Origin: Duganella zoogloeoides
GTDB lineage: Bacteria > Pseudomonadota > Gammaproteobacteria > Burkholderiales > Burkholderiaceae_D
Assembly: GCF_034479515.1 (NCBI RefSeq)
Contig: NZ_CP140152.1
Coordinates: forward strand, 310,001 to 374,000
DNA length: 64,000 nucleotides
Direction of reading: 5' to 3'
Made by a program: the position numbers and the translations under genes. The notes under the pieces were generated by a model. That model saw only the letters and a list, made by a program, of their open reading frames with translations, searched no databases and had not been told where the DNA came from. This document shows positions 42,943-52,370 of the stretch, piece after piece. Position 1 is the first letter of the stretch; each line of letters opens with the position of its first letter.

Positions 42943-43692
42943 ATGAGAAAGAGTAAGTTGGCATTGGTGCTGATGTCGGTGTTGTTGGCGTCGTGCGGCA
43001 ATGCGCAAGATGCGCAAAAAGCGCCGTCGGAAGCGCCGTCGGAAGAAGCGCTGCGCAAGATCGTCGAGCCGCGCCTGGGCGAGGGCGTCAAGGTCGATTC
43101 GATCAAGGCTACGCCGTATAGCGGCCTGTATGAAATCCGCATGGGCAGCGACATCCTGTACACGGACAAAACCGGTACCTATGTGTTCAATGGCCATATC
43201 TTCAACCTCACCACCGGCAAGGACCTCACGCGCGAGCGCATCGACGAGATGACCCGCGTGAAGTTCTCCGATCTGCCGCTGGACAAGGCGCTCAAGACCG
43301 TCAAGGGCGACGGTTCGCGCGTGATCGCGGTGTTCGAAGATCCGAACTGCGGCTATTGCAAGCAGTTCCGCAAGACCACGCTCACCGAAATCGACAACGT
43401 CACCGTCTATACCTTCCTCTATAACATCCTGCGCGAAGACTCGTTCACCAAGTCGGCCGGCGTGTGGTGCGCGCCCGACCGCAACAAGGCCTGGGATGAC
43501 TGGATGTTGAACGGCAAGCAGCCACCGGCGGCGCCGGCATCGTGCGCCACCCCCAACCAGGAAATCGTCGCGCTGGGCCGCAAGATCGGCGTGACCGGCA
43601 CCCCGACCATCATCTTCACCGATGGTTCGCGTCTGCCAGGTGCGGTAGACACCAAGACGCTCGAAGCGAAATTCGCGCAATTAAAAAAATAG
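42943..43692 (+). CDS. dsbC: DsbC-type thiol:disulfide interchange protein
   Basis: A 249-residue periplasmic disulfide isomerase. The N-terminal signal includes a lipobox-like LLASCGN (cysteine near 18), so it may be lipid-anchored. The dimerisation domain (about 35-95) is followed by a thioredoxin fold with the catalytic pair C136-G-Y-C139 (DPNCGYCKQF), a second cysteine pair near 178 and 197, and the cis-proline in VTGTPTIIF. GGAG precedes the ATG. Likely co-transcribed with the monooxygenase. Confidence 0.9.
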   Translation: MRKSKLALVLMSVLLASCGNAQDAQKAPSEAPSEEALRKIVEPRLGEGVKVDSIKATPYSGLYEIRMGSDILYTDKTGTYVFNGHIFNLTTGKDLTRERIDEMTRVKFSDLPLDKALKTVKGDGSRVIAVFEDPNCGYCKQFRKTTLTEIDNVTVYTFLYNILREDSFTKSAGVWCAPDRNKAWDDWMLNGKQPPAAPASCATPNQEIVALGRKIGVTGTPTIIFTDGSRLPGAVDTKTLEAKFAQLKK

Positions 43693-43740
43693 CAGTCCGT
43701 CAGTCCAAACCAGCAGTACGTCCTCCAGGAGATTTTTTAC

Positions 43741-44199
43741 ATGATCACTTTGAATATCAACGGCAAGGACGTACAAGTCGATGCCGATCCGTCCACGCCC
43801 ATCCTGTGGGCGCTGCGTGATAACCTGAATATGACCGGCACCAAGTTCGGTTGCGGCGCGGCGCTGTGCGGCGCCTGCACCGTGCACCTGGCCGGCGAGC
43901 CGGTGCGCTCGTGCGTGATGCCGATTTCGGCCGCCGTGGGCCAGAAAATCACCACGATCGAAGCGATGGAGTCCGACGCCATCGGTAAAGCGGTGCAGGA
44001 AGCGTGGGTCAAGCTCGACGTGCCGCAATGCGGCTACTGTCAGAGCGGGCAAATCATGAGCGCCACCGCGCTGCTGCGCACCAATAAAAAGCCGAGCGAC
44101 GCCGATATCGACAACGCCATGAGCGGCAATATCTGCCGCTGCGGCACTTACCAACGCATCCGCGCCGCCATCAAAGACGCCGCCAGCACCATCGCTTAA
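43741..44199 (+). CDS. [2Fe-2S] subunit of a molybdenum hydroxylase (IorA-like)
   Basis: A 152-residue two-cluster iron-sulfur protein. The plant-ferredoxin-type cluster has C-x4-C-x2-C in [14 protein letters not shown], and the second cluster has C-x2-C and C-x-C in [10 protein letters not shown] and GNICRCGTY. It passes electrons from the Mo centre of the partner subunit. AGGAG precedes the ATG; the large subunit starts ten bases after its stop. Closest to isoquinoline 1-oxidoreductase small subunits. Confidence 0.93.
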   Translation: MITLNINGKDVQVDADPSTPILWALRDNLNMTGTKFGCGAALCGACTVHLAGEPVRSCVMPISAAVGQKITTIEAMESDAIGKAVQEAWVKLDVPQCGYCQSGQIMSATALLRTNKKPSDADIDNAMSGNICRCGTYQRIRAAIKDAASTIA

Positions 44200-44208
44200 G
44201 GGGGACGT

Positions 44209-46443
44209 ATGCGTATCGAATGGATCAATAAAGACAACGTCGACGTCGCGCTGGCATCGCAGACTGCAGCCCCTGCCGGCGTGTCGCGCCGCGGCTTCAT
44301 GAAGACCGGCGCTGTCGCCGGCGGTGGACTGGTGCTCGGCTTCTTCATGCCCGGCGCCGGCCGTTTCGCCAACGCCCAGCAGCCACCGGCCAAGGTGTAC
44401 GAGCCGAATGCGTTCCTGCACATCGCGCCCGACAACACCGTGACGGTGCAGGTGAACCGCCTGGAATTCGGCCAGGGTGTGCAGACGTCGATGCCGATGC
44501 TGATCGCCGAGGAACTGGACGCCGACTGGTCGAAGGTCAACGGCGCGCTGGCGCCGGCGGGCGACCAATACAAGGATCCGGCGTTCGGCATCCAGATCAC
44601 CGGCGGCTCGGGCAGTATCGCCCATTCGTACATCCAGTACCGCGAAATCGGCGCCAAGGCGCGCGCGATGCTGGTCGCGGCGGCCGCCGAACAATGGCAA
44701 GTGGCGCCCGCTCAAGTAAAAGCCGCCAACGGCGTGCTGACCGGCCCTGGCGGCCAGAGCGCCACCTTCGGCGCCATGGCCGATGCGGCCATGAAGCAGC
44801 CGGTGCCTGCCACCGTGGTGCTCAAGGACCCGAAAGACTTCAAGATCATCGGCAAGCCGGTCAAGCGGCTGGACGCCAAGCTCAAAGCCACCGGCAAGCA
44901 GCAGTTCGGCATGGACTTCAAGGCGCCCGACAGCAAGGTGGCGCTAGTCGCCCGTCCACCCGTGTTCGGCGCCAAGGTGGGCAAGCTGGACGCCAGCAAA
45001 GCCAAGGCGATCAAGGGCGTGCTCGCCGTGCTGGAAGTGAAAACCGACCGTGGCGGCAGCGGCGTGGTGGTGGTGGCCGACGGCTACTGGCCGGCCAAGA
45101 TGGGCCGCGACGCATTGGTGATCGACTGGGACACCAGTGCGGTGCAAAAGGTCAGCAGCGAACAGCAGCTGAAAGAGTTCAAGGCGCTGGCGCAAAAGCC
45201 GGGCGCCGCCGCCCGCAAGGCGGACACCTCGAAGCTGGCCGGCGCGCCGAAGAAAATCAACGCGGTCTACGAGTTTCCGTACCTGGCGCACGCGCCGATG
45301 GAGCCGCTCAACTGCGTGGTCGATCTGCGCGCGGACGGCTGCACCGTGTGGGCCGGCACCCAGTTCCAGACCGTGGACCAGGGCGCGATTGCCGCCACCG
45401 CCGGCCTGAAGCCGGAGCAGGTGGTACTGCACACCATGATGGCCGGCGGCGGGTTCGGGCGCCGTGGCGTGCCCACGTCCGACTACCTGGTCGAAGCAGT
45501 CAACGTCGCCAAGGTGTGGCGCGCGGCCGGCAAGACCGACCCGGTCAAGGTGGTGTGGAGCCGCGAAGACGACATCAAGGGCGGTTACTACCGGCCGTCG
45601 CACGTGCACCGCGCCGACATCGGCCTCGATGCCAAGGGCAATATCGTCGCGTGGGATCACGTGATCGTGGGCCAGTCGATCGCCGCCGGCACCATGTTCG
45701 AGCCGATGATGATCAAGGACGGCGTCGATTCCACCATGGTCGAAGGCATGGGCGAGCCGTACGACGTGCCGCTGAACCTGAGCGCCCGCATCGCCAAGGC
45801 CAATGTGCCGGTGCTGTGGTGGCGCTCCGTGGGTTCCACCCATACCGCCTACGTGATGGAAACGCTGATCGACGAAGCCGCGCACGCGGCCAAGATGGAC
45901 CCGGTGGCGTACCGCAAAAAAATCATGGGTGAGAAAGGCAAGCGCCACGTCGCCGCGCTGGACCTGGCCGTGGCCAAGTCGGGCTACGGCAAAAAAGCGC
46001 TGCCGAAAGGGCAGGCGTGGGGCGTGGCCGTGCACGAATCGTTCAGCACCGTGGTGGCCTACGTGGTGGTGGCGTCGGTCAAGGATGGCATGCCGAAGCT
46101 GCATAAAGTGACGGCCGGCGTGCATTGCAACACCGCCGTCAACCCGCTCACCATCGAAGCGCAGGTGCAGGGCGCGGCGCTGATGGGCCTGGGCATGACG
46201 ATACCCGGCGCGGCCATCACGCTCAAGGACGGCGTGGTCGAGCAGCAGAACTTCAGCGACTACTCGGTGGCGCGCATGACCGACATGCCGGCCATCGACG
46301 TCCACATCGTGCCATCGAACGACGCGCCGACCGGCATGGGCGAACCAGGCCTGCCGCCACTGGCGCCCGCGTTTGCCAATGCGCTGTTCAAGATCACCGG
46401 CAAGCGCTTGCGCAAGCTGCCGTTCGATCTGGCATCGGCGTAA
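44209..46443 (+). CDS. Molybdopterin-binding subunit of an aldehyde/xanthine-oxidase-type hydroxylase (IorB-like)
   Basis: A 744-residue catalytic subunit. Unusually for the family's cytosolic members it has a twin-arginine signal (SRRGFMKTGAVAGGG near residue 24), so the complex should be exported to the periplasm with its small partner. The Mo site motifs are MMAGGGFGRRG (about 408) and the catalytic glutamate in GMGEPGLPPLAP (about 706). The short small subunit and no FAD subunit fit isoquinoline-1-oxidoreductase-like enzymes using a membrane or cytochrome acceptor. Substrate unknown; MocA downstream matures the cofactor. Confidence 0.9.
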   Translation: MRIEWINKDNVDVALASQTAAPAGVSRRGFMKTGAVAGGGLVLGFFMPGAGRFANAQQPPAKVYEPNAFLHIAPDNTVTVQVNRLEFGQGVQTSMPMLIAEELDADWSKVNGALAPAGDQYKDPAFGIQITGGSGSIAHSYIQYREIGAKARAMLVAAAAEQWQVAPAQVKAANGVLTGPGGQSATFGAMADAAMKQPVPATVVLKDPKDFKIIGKPVKRLDAKLKATGKQQFGMDFKAPDSKVALVARPPVFGAKVGKLDASKAKAIKGVLAVLEVKTDRGGSGVVVVADGYWPAKMGRDALVIDWDTSAVQKVSSEQQLKEFKALAQKPGAAARKADTSKLAGAPKKINAVYEFPYLAHAPMEPLNCVVDLRADGCTVWAGTQFQTVDQGAIAATAGLKPEQVVLHTMMAGGGFGRRGVPTSDYLVEAVNVAKVWRAAGKTDPVKVVWSREDDIKGGYYRPSHVHRADIGLDAKGNIVAWDHVIVGQSIAAGTMFEPMMIKDGVDSTMVEGMGEPYDVPLNLSARIAKANVPVLWWRSVGSTHTAYVMETLIDEAAHAAKMDPVAYRKKIMGEKGKRHVAALDLAVAKSGYGKKALPKGQAWGVAVHESFSTVVAYVVVASVKDGMPKLHKVTAGVHCNTAVNPLTIEAQVQGAALMGLGMTIPGAAITLKDGVVEQQNFSDYSVARMTDMPAIDVHIVPSNDAPTGMGEPGLPPLAPAFANALFKITGKRLRKLPFDLASA

Positions 46444-46451
46444 AAAGCTGT

Positions 46452-47018
46452 ATGGCGTTGACCGGTATTTTGCTGGCGGCCGGACGGGGCAAGCGGTTCG
46501 ACCCGTCCGGTGTGCAAAACAAGCTGCTGCAACTGGTCGATGGCGAACCGGTGGTGGCGCGCAGCGCGCGCCATATGCTGGCCGCGCTGCCGCGCGTGCT
46601 GGCCGTGGTGCGTCCCGGCGACGACCGCGTGGCGGCGCTGCTGGGCCGTTTGGGCTGTGAAGTACGCGTGGCCGACAACGCCGACCTGGGCATGGGCGAA
46701 TCGCTGGCCACCGCCATCGAGTACACGCGTGGCGCCGAAGGCTGGCTGATCGCGCTGGGCGACATGCCGTGGGTGCAGCCTGCCACCATGCGGTCGCTGG
46801 CCGCCGCCATCGAAAGTGGCGCCAACATCGCCGCGCCGGTCCATCAAGGCCGGCGCGGCAATCCGGTCGCGTTCAGCGGTTATCATTTACCCTTGCTGCT
46901 GGCGCTGGACGGCGACCAGGGCGCGCGTGCCATCGTCAACAGCCATCCCGTGCACGAGGTGGTGGTGGACGACAGCGGCGTGGTGCGCGATATCGATATG
47001 CCTGCCGATTTGACATAG
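46452..47018 (+). CDS. mocA: Molybdenum cofactor cytidylyltransferase-like (MocA family)
   Basis: A 188-residue nucleotidyltransferase that probably converts Mo-molybdopterin to the cytosine dinucleotide form used by the hydroxylase encoded just upstream. The signature LLAAGRGKRFDPSG (about 7-20), the metal-site LGDMPWVQ (about 101-108) and HQGRRGNPVAF (about 135-145) are present. It starts eight bases after the large subunit's stop. A MobA-type GMP enzyme is less likely in this context. Confidence 0.85.
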   Translation: MALTGILLAAGRGKRFDPSGVQNKLLQLVDGEPVVARSARHMLAALPRVLAVVRPGDDRVAALLGRLGCEVRVADNADLGMGESLATAIEYTRGAEGWLIALGDMPWVQPATMRSLAAAIESGANIAAPVHQGRRGNPVAFSGYHLPLLLALDGDQGARAIVNSHPVHEVVVDDSGVVRDIDMPADLT

Positions 47019-47035
47019 TAAACACCAGGATCAAG

Positions 47036-48853
47036 ATGAAGAAAACGACTAAAACCCCGGCCATCGTCTATACCATCGTGGGTCACGACCTGGCGGCCCA
47101 CCTGTTCCACGTGACCTTGACCGTGGCGGCGCCGTCCGAAGCAGGGCAGGTGTTCGCACTGCCGGCCTGGATCCCGGGCAGCTACATGATCCGCGAGTTT
47201 TCGCGCAATATCGTGCGCATCCGCGCCGAGTCGGACGGCCAGCCGGTCGAGCTGACCAAGCTCGATAAACACAGCTGGCAGGCCGCGCCGCTGAAAAGCC
47301 AGGCGGCGCCGCTCACGCTGCACTACGAAGTCTATGCATGGGACCTGTCGGTGCGCGCCGCCCACCTGGACCAGAACCACGCCTTTTTCAACGGCACCAG
47401 CGTGTTCCTGCGCGTGCTGGGCCAGGAAGAAACGCCGCACGTGGTCGATCTCCAGCGCCCGGACGACGATGCGGCCAAGACCTGGCGCGTGGCCACTGCG
47501 CTGCCGGAATTGAAAGCGAAGCGCTATGGCTACGGCACCTATATCGCCGCCAACTACGACGAATTGATCGACCACCCGGTGGAGCAGGGCGATTTCGCGC
47601 TGGCCACCTTCAAGGCGCACGGCATTCCGCACGACGTGGTGGTCACCGGCCGCGTGCCGAACCTGGACCTCGCGCGCCTGTGCAGCGACCTCAAACGTAT
47701 TTGCGAGACGCAAATCACCTTCTTCGAACCAAAATCGAAAAAAGCGCCGATGGACCGCTACGTGTTCATGACCATGGCGGTGGGCGACGGCTACGGCGGC
47801 CTCGAACACCGGGCCTCGACCGCGCTGATCTGCAATCGTGGCGATTTGCCCACCACGGCAGCGGTAAACAAGGACATCGGCGACGGCTACCTGCAATACC
47901 TGGGCCTGTGCAGCCACGAGTACTTCCACACCTGGAACGTCAAGCGCATCAAGCCGGCCGCGTTTGCGCCGTACAACCTGCAAGTGGAGAACTATTCGCC
48001 GCTGCTGTGGCTGTTCGAGGGCTTTACCAGTTACTACGACGATTTGATGCTGGTACGTTCGGGCCTGATCGCCGAACCCAGTTATTTCAAATTGCTGGGC
48101 AAAACTATCGGCAGCGTGCTGCGCGGCAGCGGCCGCACCAAGCAAAGCGTGGCCGACTCGAGTTTCGACGCCTGGGGCAAGTACTACCGCCAGGACGAAA
48201 ATGCGCCCAACGCCATCATCAGCTATTACACCAAGGGCTCGCTGATCGCGCTGGCGCTCGACCTCACCATCCGCGCCAAGACCGGCGGCAAGAAGTCGCT
48301 CGACGATGTGATGCGCGCCTTGTGGGAGCGTTTCGGCCGCGACTTTTACCAGGGCGGTGGCCGCGGTGTGACACCGGCCGAAGTGGAAGCGCTGTTCGAC
48401 GAAATCGGCGGCGCGCGCTTCAAACCGTTCTTCGACAAGTACATCCGCGGCACCGAGGACGTGCCGCTGGCCAAGCTGCTGGCGCCTTTCGGCGTCAAGT
48501 ATGCCGACGACCGCAAGTCGTCCAAGCCTAGTCTCGATGCCAACCTGGGCCGCGACGGCAGTGACTGCAAGTTAGCGGCCGTGCACGAAAAGGGCGCCGC
48601 GCACCTGGCCGGTTTGTCGGCCGGCGACCTGCTGGTGGCGATCGATGGCTTGCGCGTGACCGCCACCAACCTGGACAATCTGCTGGCGCGCTACGCGGTG
48701 GGCAGCTCGGTCGAAATCCATGCATTCCGCCGCGACGAGTTGATGGTGTTCAGTGCCGTATTGCAGGGCGAGCGGGTGCCCGGCATCACGCTCACGCTCG
48801 ATCCGGTTGCGAAGAAATCGGCCGGGCCGTTGCGGCCGAGCGCTGCGCGGTAA
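47036..48853 (+). CDS. M61-family (glycyl aminopeptidase-like) metallopeptidase with PDZ domain
   Basis: A 605-residue protein. The N-terminal beta domain (1-170, AWIPGSYMIREFSRNIVRI) leads to a gluzincin catalytic domain with HEYFHTWN (HExxH near residue 296) and the downstream ligand glutamate in LFEGFTSYY. A C-terminal PDZ domain (about 500-585, LAGLSAGDLLVAIDGL) is typical of M61. No signal peptide is visible. Start at ATG 47036; a strong terminator follows. Its relation to the molybdenum operon may be only positional. Confidence 0.92.
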   Translation: MKKTTKTPAIVYTIVGHDLAAHLFHVTLTVAAPSEAGQVFALPAWIPGSYMIREFSRNIVRIRAESDGQPVELTKLDKHSWQAAPLKSQAAPLTLHYEVYAWDLSVRAAHLDQNHAFFNGTSVFLRVLGQEETPHVVDLQRPDDDAAKTWRVATALPELKAKRYGYGTYIAANYDELIDHPVEQGDFALATFKAHGIPHDVVVTGRVPNLDLARLCSDLKRICETQITFFEPKSKKAPMDRYVFMTMAVGDGYGGLEHRASTALICNRGDLPTTAAVNKDIGDGYLQYLGLCSHEYFHTWNVKRIKPAAFAPYNLQVENYSPLLWLFEGFTSYYDDLMLVRSGLIAEPSYFKLLGKTIGSVLRGSGRTKQSVADSSFDAWGKYYRQDENAPNAIISYYTKGSLIALALDLTIRAKTGGKKSLDDVMRALWERFGRDFYQGGGRGVTPAEVEALFDEIGGARFKPFFDKYIRGTEDVPLAKLLAPFGVKYADDRKSSKPSLDANLGRDGSDCKLAAVHEKGAAHLAGLSAGDLLVAIDGLRVTATNLDNLLARYAVGSSVEIHAFRRDELMVFSAVLQGERVPGITLTLDPVAKKSAGPLRPSAAR

Positions 48854-48887
48854 AGCGCTGGCCGCATCCGGGCCGCCCCATTCATCG

Positions 48888-48918
48888 ATGGCCGCACCCA
48901 CCGTGCGGCCATTTTTTT
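48888..48918 (+). terminator. Rho-independent terminator after the M61 gene
   Basis: ATGGCCGCAC / GTGCGGCCAT, a perfect 10-bp stem with a five-base loop (48888-48912), followed by seven T residues. Confidence 0.95.
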
Positions 48919-49044
48919 ACATTGGATGTGCCAGATTCCGGCATAAACACGCCATCATCCGGCACAAAATCCTGTAATCGGCCCCAACCACTGTCTCTTT
49001 TGGCATAAAGATGGTCACCGAGCCCCCGGTAATGCTGCTATCAT

Positions 49045-49063
49045 GCGAATAATTCTCATTCGC
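49045..49063 (+). promoter_or_regulatory. Fur box upstream of the DUF3649 operon
   Basis: GCGAATAATTCTCATTCGC resembles a Fur site (central AATAATTCTCATT) and is nearly palindromic over 19 bases. It ends 15 bases before the ATG at 49079, so Fur should control this operon as well. Confidence 0.7.
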
Positions 49064-49078
49064 TAAATTGCGCTTATC

Positions 49079-49375
49079 ATGGCCACTGCATCGATTTCCC
49101 GCTCCGACATCGTCTGGCGGACGCTGGCTGCCGTCTTCGGCGGCTATGCCTTTACCTGGGGGCTGATCGCCTTCGGCATGGCTGCAATGGTTGCCGCCGA
49201 CATGGAATTCCATGACGCTGAGCACCTGACCGCCATCATCGGTTTCCTGGTGTTTTTGACCATCTTCCTGACCGCATTCGCTGCGCGCAATATCGTACGC
49301 GTGTGGCTGGTGCTGGTCGGTGGCGCCGTGGTCATGGCCTCGGCTGCCGAACTTATCAAGAACCTGATCACGTAA
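49079..49375 (+). CDS. DUF3649 membrane protein (iron-uptake associated)
   Basis: A 98-residue protein with three hydrophobic segments (about 15-40, 48-66, 75-92). The composition and neighbours match the small DUF3649 proteins that sit before PepSY-type membrane proteins in siderophore-processing operons. Fur box directly upstream; the PepSY gene follows 28 bases after its stop. It probably assists the PepSY protein in the inner membrane. Confidence 0.8.
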   Translation: MATASISRSDIVWRTLAAVFGGYAFTWGLIAFGMAAMVAADMEFHDAEHLTAIIGFLVFLTIFLTAFAARNIVRVWLVLVGGAVVMASAAELIKNLIT

Positions 49376-49403
49376 CCAACGCTGACATTACGGAGTTTTT
49401 CCA

Positions 49404-51083
49404 ATGCTGCAGAATTTCAGACAGTCGATGGCCTGGGTGCATACCTGGTTCGGACTGGCCCTCGGATTTGTACTGGTGGTTGTATTTTTCTTCGGTTCGC
49501 TGTCGGTGTTCGACCGCGAGATCGACCGCTGGGCCATCCCCGCTTCGCGCTTCGAACCGCAGCCGATGCCGTCGTTCGACAAGTTGATGCGCCCCATTTT
49601 CGAAGACATGCAGCCGTTGCCGCAGGCGCGTGCTTTTACCGAACCGCTGGTCAATGGTCCGCTGCCTGATCATTTCGACAAGGTGAAAAGCTGGGGCGCG
49701 TACACCACCCACCGCGATCCGGTGCTGACCATGTTTGCCGGTTACGAGGTACCGAACGCCAAGGATCCGGAAACCATGATCTTCGCCCAGCGCACGGTCG
49801 ATCCGCGCACCGGCGCCGCCTTGCCCGACGACCGCCTCAAGGTCGGCAGCGGTTTCTTCTACCCGCTGCACTACAGCCTCACCTTTTACTGGAAAAACGT
49901 CGGCTACTGGATCGTCGGTTTTGCCGCCCTGATGATGCTGGTCGCGCTGGTGACGGGCGTAGTCATGCACCGCAAGATCTTCCGCGAACTGTTCACGTTC
50001 CGGCCGAAAAAGACCACCCAGCGCAGCATGCTCGATCTGCATAATCTCACCGGCGTGGTTGCGCTGCCGTTCCACTTCTTCTTCGCCTTTACCGGCCTGG
50101 TGATTTTCGCCGGGATTTATTTCCCGATCGGCCACACCCAGCTGCAAGCCTTGCACGACCAGCACGAGATACACGAAGCGCTGGAAACCGGCCTGCCGCA
50201 CGACCCGGCCGGCGTCCCGGCAAAAATGGCGTCGGTCGATGCCATGGTCAAGGAAGCGCAGCGCCGCTGGGCCGAGAAGGGCATGGCTGGCGACGTCGGT
50301 TTCCTGCAAGTGCAACACGTGGGCGACGCCAACGGCTATGTCAGCATTTACCGCGCCGGTACCGACCGTATCGCGCTCACCGGCGAGGGCATCCACTTCA
50401 AGGCGTCCACCGGCGTCGTGATGCGCGAAGACCCGCCGCCCACCGCCGTCGGCCGCATTAACGAATTCCTCACCGGCCTGCACTTGCAGCACTTCCGCCA
50501 CTGGCTGTTGCGCTGGCTGTATGTGCTCGGTGGCCTGCTCGGTTGCGCGTGTATCGCCACCGGCTTTCTGTTCTTCGTTGAAAAGCGCAAGCGCCAGCAT
50601 GCCAAGCAAGGCAGCAGCGGCGCCCGGGTTGTCGATGCCTTGGGCGTGACCACGCTCACCGGCATGATCATTGCCGCGCTGGGCATGCTGATCGCCAACC
50701 GCCTGCTGCCGGACGTCATGCCCGACGGCTGGCCACTGCGCGGCGACATGGAAAAATACTGCTTCTGGGGTACCTGGGTGGTGGCGATGGCGCATGCGTT
50801 CTGGCGCACCGCGCCAGTGGCCGAAGGGCGCATCGCCCCGGCCTGGCGCGAGCAATGCCTGGCCATTGCCGTGCTGGGCGTGACCGCGCCGGTACTGAAC
50901 TGGGTCACCACCGGCGACCACCTGCTGCGCACGATCGGCAACGGCTACTGGCCGGTGGCTGGCGCCGACCTGTTCATGCTGACCGGCGCTGCGCTGGCGC
51001 TGGTTGCCGCGCGCAAGCTGCAATTGCGCGCCGAGAGCAAGGTCACAGCGAACACCCCCGTGATGGAGGCCGGTCATGCCTGA
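49404..51083 (+). CDS. PepSY-associated inner-membrane protein (PiuB/FpvG-like)
   Basis: A 559-residue membrane protein. It begins with a helix (about 8-35, MAWVHTWFGLALGFVLVVVFF), has PepSY-type periplasmic domains with conserved His, and further helices at about 165-190, 210-235, 365-390, 415-435, 450-475 and 510-530. Histidines in MHRKIFRELF, LHNLTGVVALPFHFFFAF and HLQHFRH may bind haem. Related FpvG and PiuB proteins act in ferric-siderophore reduction at the inner membrane. Its stop overlaps the next gene by eight bases. Confidence 0.88.
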   Translation: MLQNFRQSMAWVHTWFGLALGFVLVVVFFFGSLSVFDREIDRWAIPASRFEPQPMPSFDKLMRPIFEDMQPLPQARAFTEPLVNGPLPDHFDKVKSWGAYTTHRDPVLTMFAGYEVPNAKDPETMIFAQRTVDPRTGAALPDDRLKVGSGFFYPLHYSLTFYWKNVGYWIVGFAALMMLVALVTGVVMHRKIFRELFTFRPKKTTQRSMLDLHNLTGVVALPFHFFFAFTGLVIFAGIYFPIGHTQLQALHDQHEIHEALETGLPHDPAGVPAKMASVDAMVKEAQRRWAEKGMAGDVGFLQVQHVGDANGYVSIYRAGTDRIALTGEGIHFKASTGVVMREDPPPTAVGRINEFLTGLHLQHFRHWLLRWLYVLGGLLGCACIATGFLFFVEKRKRQHAKQGSSGARVVDALGVTTLTGMIIAALGMLIANRLLPDVMPDGWPLRGDMEKYCFWGTWVVAMAHAFWRTAPVAEGRIAPAWREQCLAIAVLGVTAPVLNWVTTGDHLLRTIGNGYWPVAGADLFMLTGAALALVAARKLQLRAESKVTANTPVMEAGHA

Positions 51084-51396
51084 TGCATTGATGTTGTTGG
51101 TGGCGCTGGTCGTCACCGTGATGGGCATGGGCTGGCTGGCCCTGTCGATGGAAAACCACTGGGAGCAGGTACGCGGCAAGGCTGCCTGTCCGCCGGCCAC
51201 GGTCAAGTCGCTGCGGGTGCTTGGGGCGGTGGCGTTGTTGACGTCGCTGGTGCTGTGCCTGATGGTCGACTCGGCGTCGATGGCGTCGCTGGTGTGGGTG
51301 ATGAGTGTGGCCGGCGCGGCGGTGATCGTGGCATTTACACTCACCTGGAAAGCAGCAGCACTGGCTCCCCTGGTATTCTGGACCAAGAGCGCCTGA
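51076..51396 (+). CDS. DUF3325 membrane protein
   Basis: A 106-residue protein with three hydrophobic helices (about 3-18, 47-62, 67-85), typical of DUF3325 proteins that close PepSY iron operons. The ATG overlaps the PepSY gene by eight bases. Its stop codon lies inside the left arm of a 16-bp inverted repeat shared with the convergent trp genes. Confidence 0.8.
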   Translation: MPDALMLLVALVVTVMGMGWLALSMENHWEQVRGKAACPPATVKSLRVLGAVALLTSLVLCLMVDSASMASLVWVMSVAGAAVIVAFTLTWKAAALAPLVFWTKSA

Positions 51397-51436
51397 AAAT
51401 CCCTCCATAGCACGCTTGGAAGGGATTTTCAGGCGC
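51389..51436. repeat. Perfect 16-bp inverted repeat between convergent operons
   Basis: GCGCCTGAAAATCCCT (51389-51404) and AGGGATTTTCAGGCGC (51421-51436) are exact inverses with a 16-base loop that can pair further (CCA / TGG). The left arm contains the DUF3325 stop. It lacks a T run but lies exactly where converging transcripts meet, eight bases before the trpC stop, so a bidirectional terminator or a barrier is likely. Confidence 0.8.
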
Positions 51437-51444
51437 ACTACTGT

Positions 51445-52245
51445 TTAGTTAAACAGGCGGGCCAGCTCGGCGCCCGGATCGTCGGCGCGCATAAAGGCTT
51501 CGCCTACCAGGAACGCGTGCACGTTTGCTGCACGCATGCGCTCCACGTCGGCCGGCACCATGATGCCCGACTCGGTGATCACCAGCTTGTCGTCGGGGAT
51601 GCGGTCCAGCAGCCCCAGAGTATTGTCCAGCGAGACCTCGAACGTGCGCAGGTTGCGGTTGTTAATCCCCAGCAGCCGCGTTTTCAAACGCAGCGCAGCG
51701 GTCAGTTCGTCGCCATCATGGGTTTCTACCAGCACGCCCATGCCCAGTTCGTGGGCCACCGCTTCCATCTCCGCCATCAAGCCGTGATCGAGCGCCGAGA
51801 CGATCAACAGGATCGCATCGGCCCCCATCGCGCGCGCTTCGTAGATCTGGTAGATGTCGATCATGAAGTCCTTGCGCAGCACCGGCAGCGCACACGCGGC
51901 GCGGGCCTGTTCCAGGTATGCCACCGAACCCTGGAAGAACTGCTCGTCGGTCAGCACCGACAGGCACGCGGAGCCATTGGCTTCATAGGTTTTGGCGATG
52001 TCGGCCGGACGGAAGTCAGCGCGGATCACGCCTTTCGACGGCGACGCCTTCTTGATTTCGGTGATGACGCCCGGTTTGCCGGCGTCGATTTTTGCGCGCA
52101 GGCTCGCTTCAAAGCCGCGCAGCTGGGCGCGCAGTTCGATGTGCGATTCGACGTCGCCGCGCAAGCTGGCGAAGCTGCGGTGTTTTTTGGCGGCAGCCAC
52201 TTCGTCGGCTTTGACGGCGAGGATTTTGTTGAGGATATCGGACAT
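51445..52245 (-). CDS. trpC: Indole-3-glycerol-phosphate synthase
   Basis: A 266-residue TIM-barrel enzyme that closes CdRP to indole-3-glycerol phosphate in tryptophan synthesis. Recognisable parts: [38 protein letters not shown] with the catalytic lysine, [48 protein letters not shown]. Last gene of the trp strand, separated from trpD by 149 bases that hold a repeat hairpin and short tandem repeats. Confidence 0.97.
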   Translation of the reverse strand: MSDILNKILAVKADEVAAAKKHRSFASLRGDVESHIELRAQLRGFEASLRAKIDAGKPGVITEIKKASPSKGVIRADFRPADIAKTYEANGSACLSVLTDEQFFQGSVAYLEQARAACALPVLRKDFMIDIYQIYEARAMGADAILLIVSALDHGLMAEMEAVAHELGMGVLVETHDGDELTAALRLKTRLLGINNRNLRTFEVSLDNTLGLLDRIPDDKLVITESGIMVPADVERMRAANVHAFLVGEAFMRADDPGAELARLFN

Positions 52246-52278
52246 GGTCGGCGATTCGTTTATTCGGGTGTTCTATGG

Positions 52279-52298
52279 ATCCCCGCATTCGCGGGGAT
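52279..52298. repeat. ATCCCCGC-N4-GCGGGGAT hairpin, dispersed-repeat type
   Basis: An 8-bp-arm inverted repeat in the trpD-trpC gap, of the GGATCCCCGC...GCGGGGATGACGG type widely found as dispersed small repeats in proteobacteria. It may tune the amount of trpC message. Confidence 0.7.
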
Positions 52299-52370
52299 GA
52301 CGGAATTGCGTGTGGCGGTCGCGTTGGCGGGGCTTGCTTCTGGACGACGCTCTTCTGTTCGCCGTCAGCT

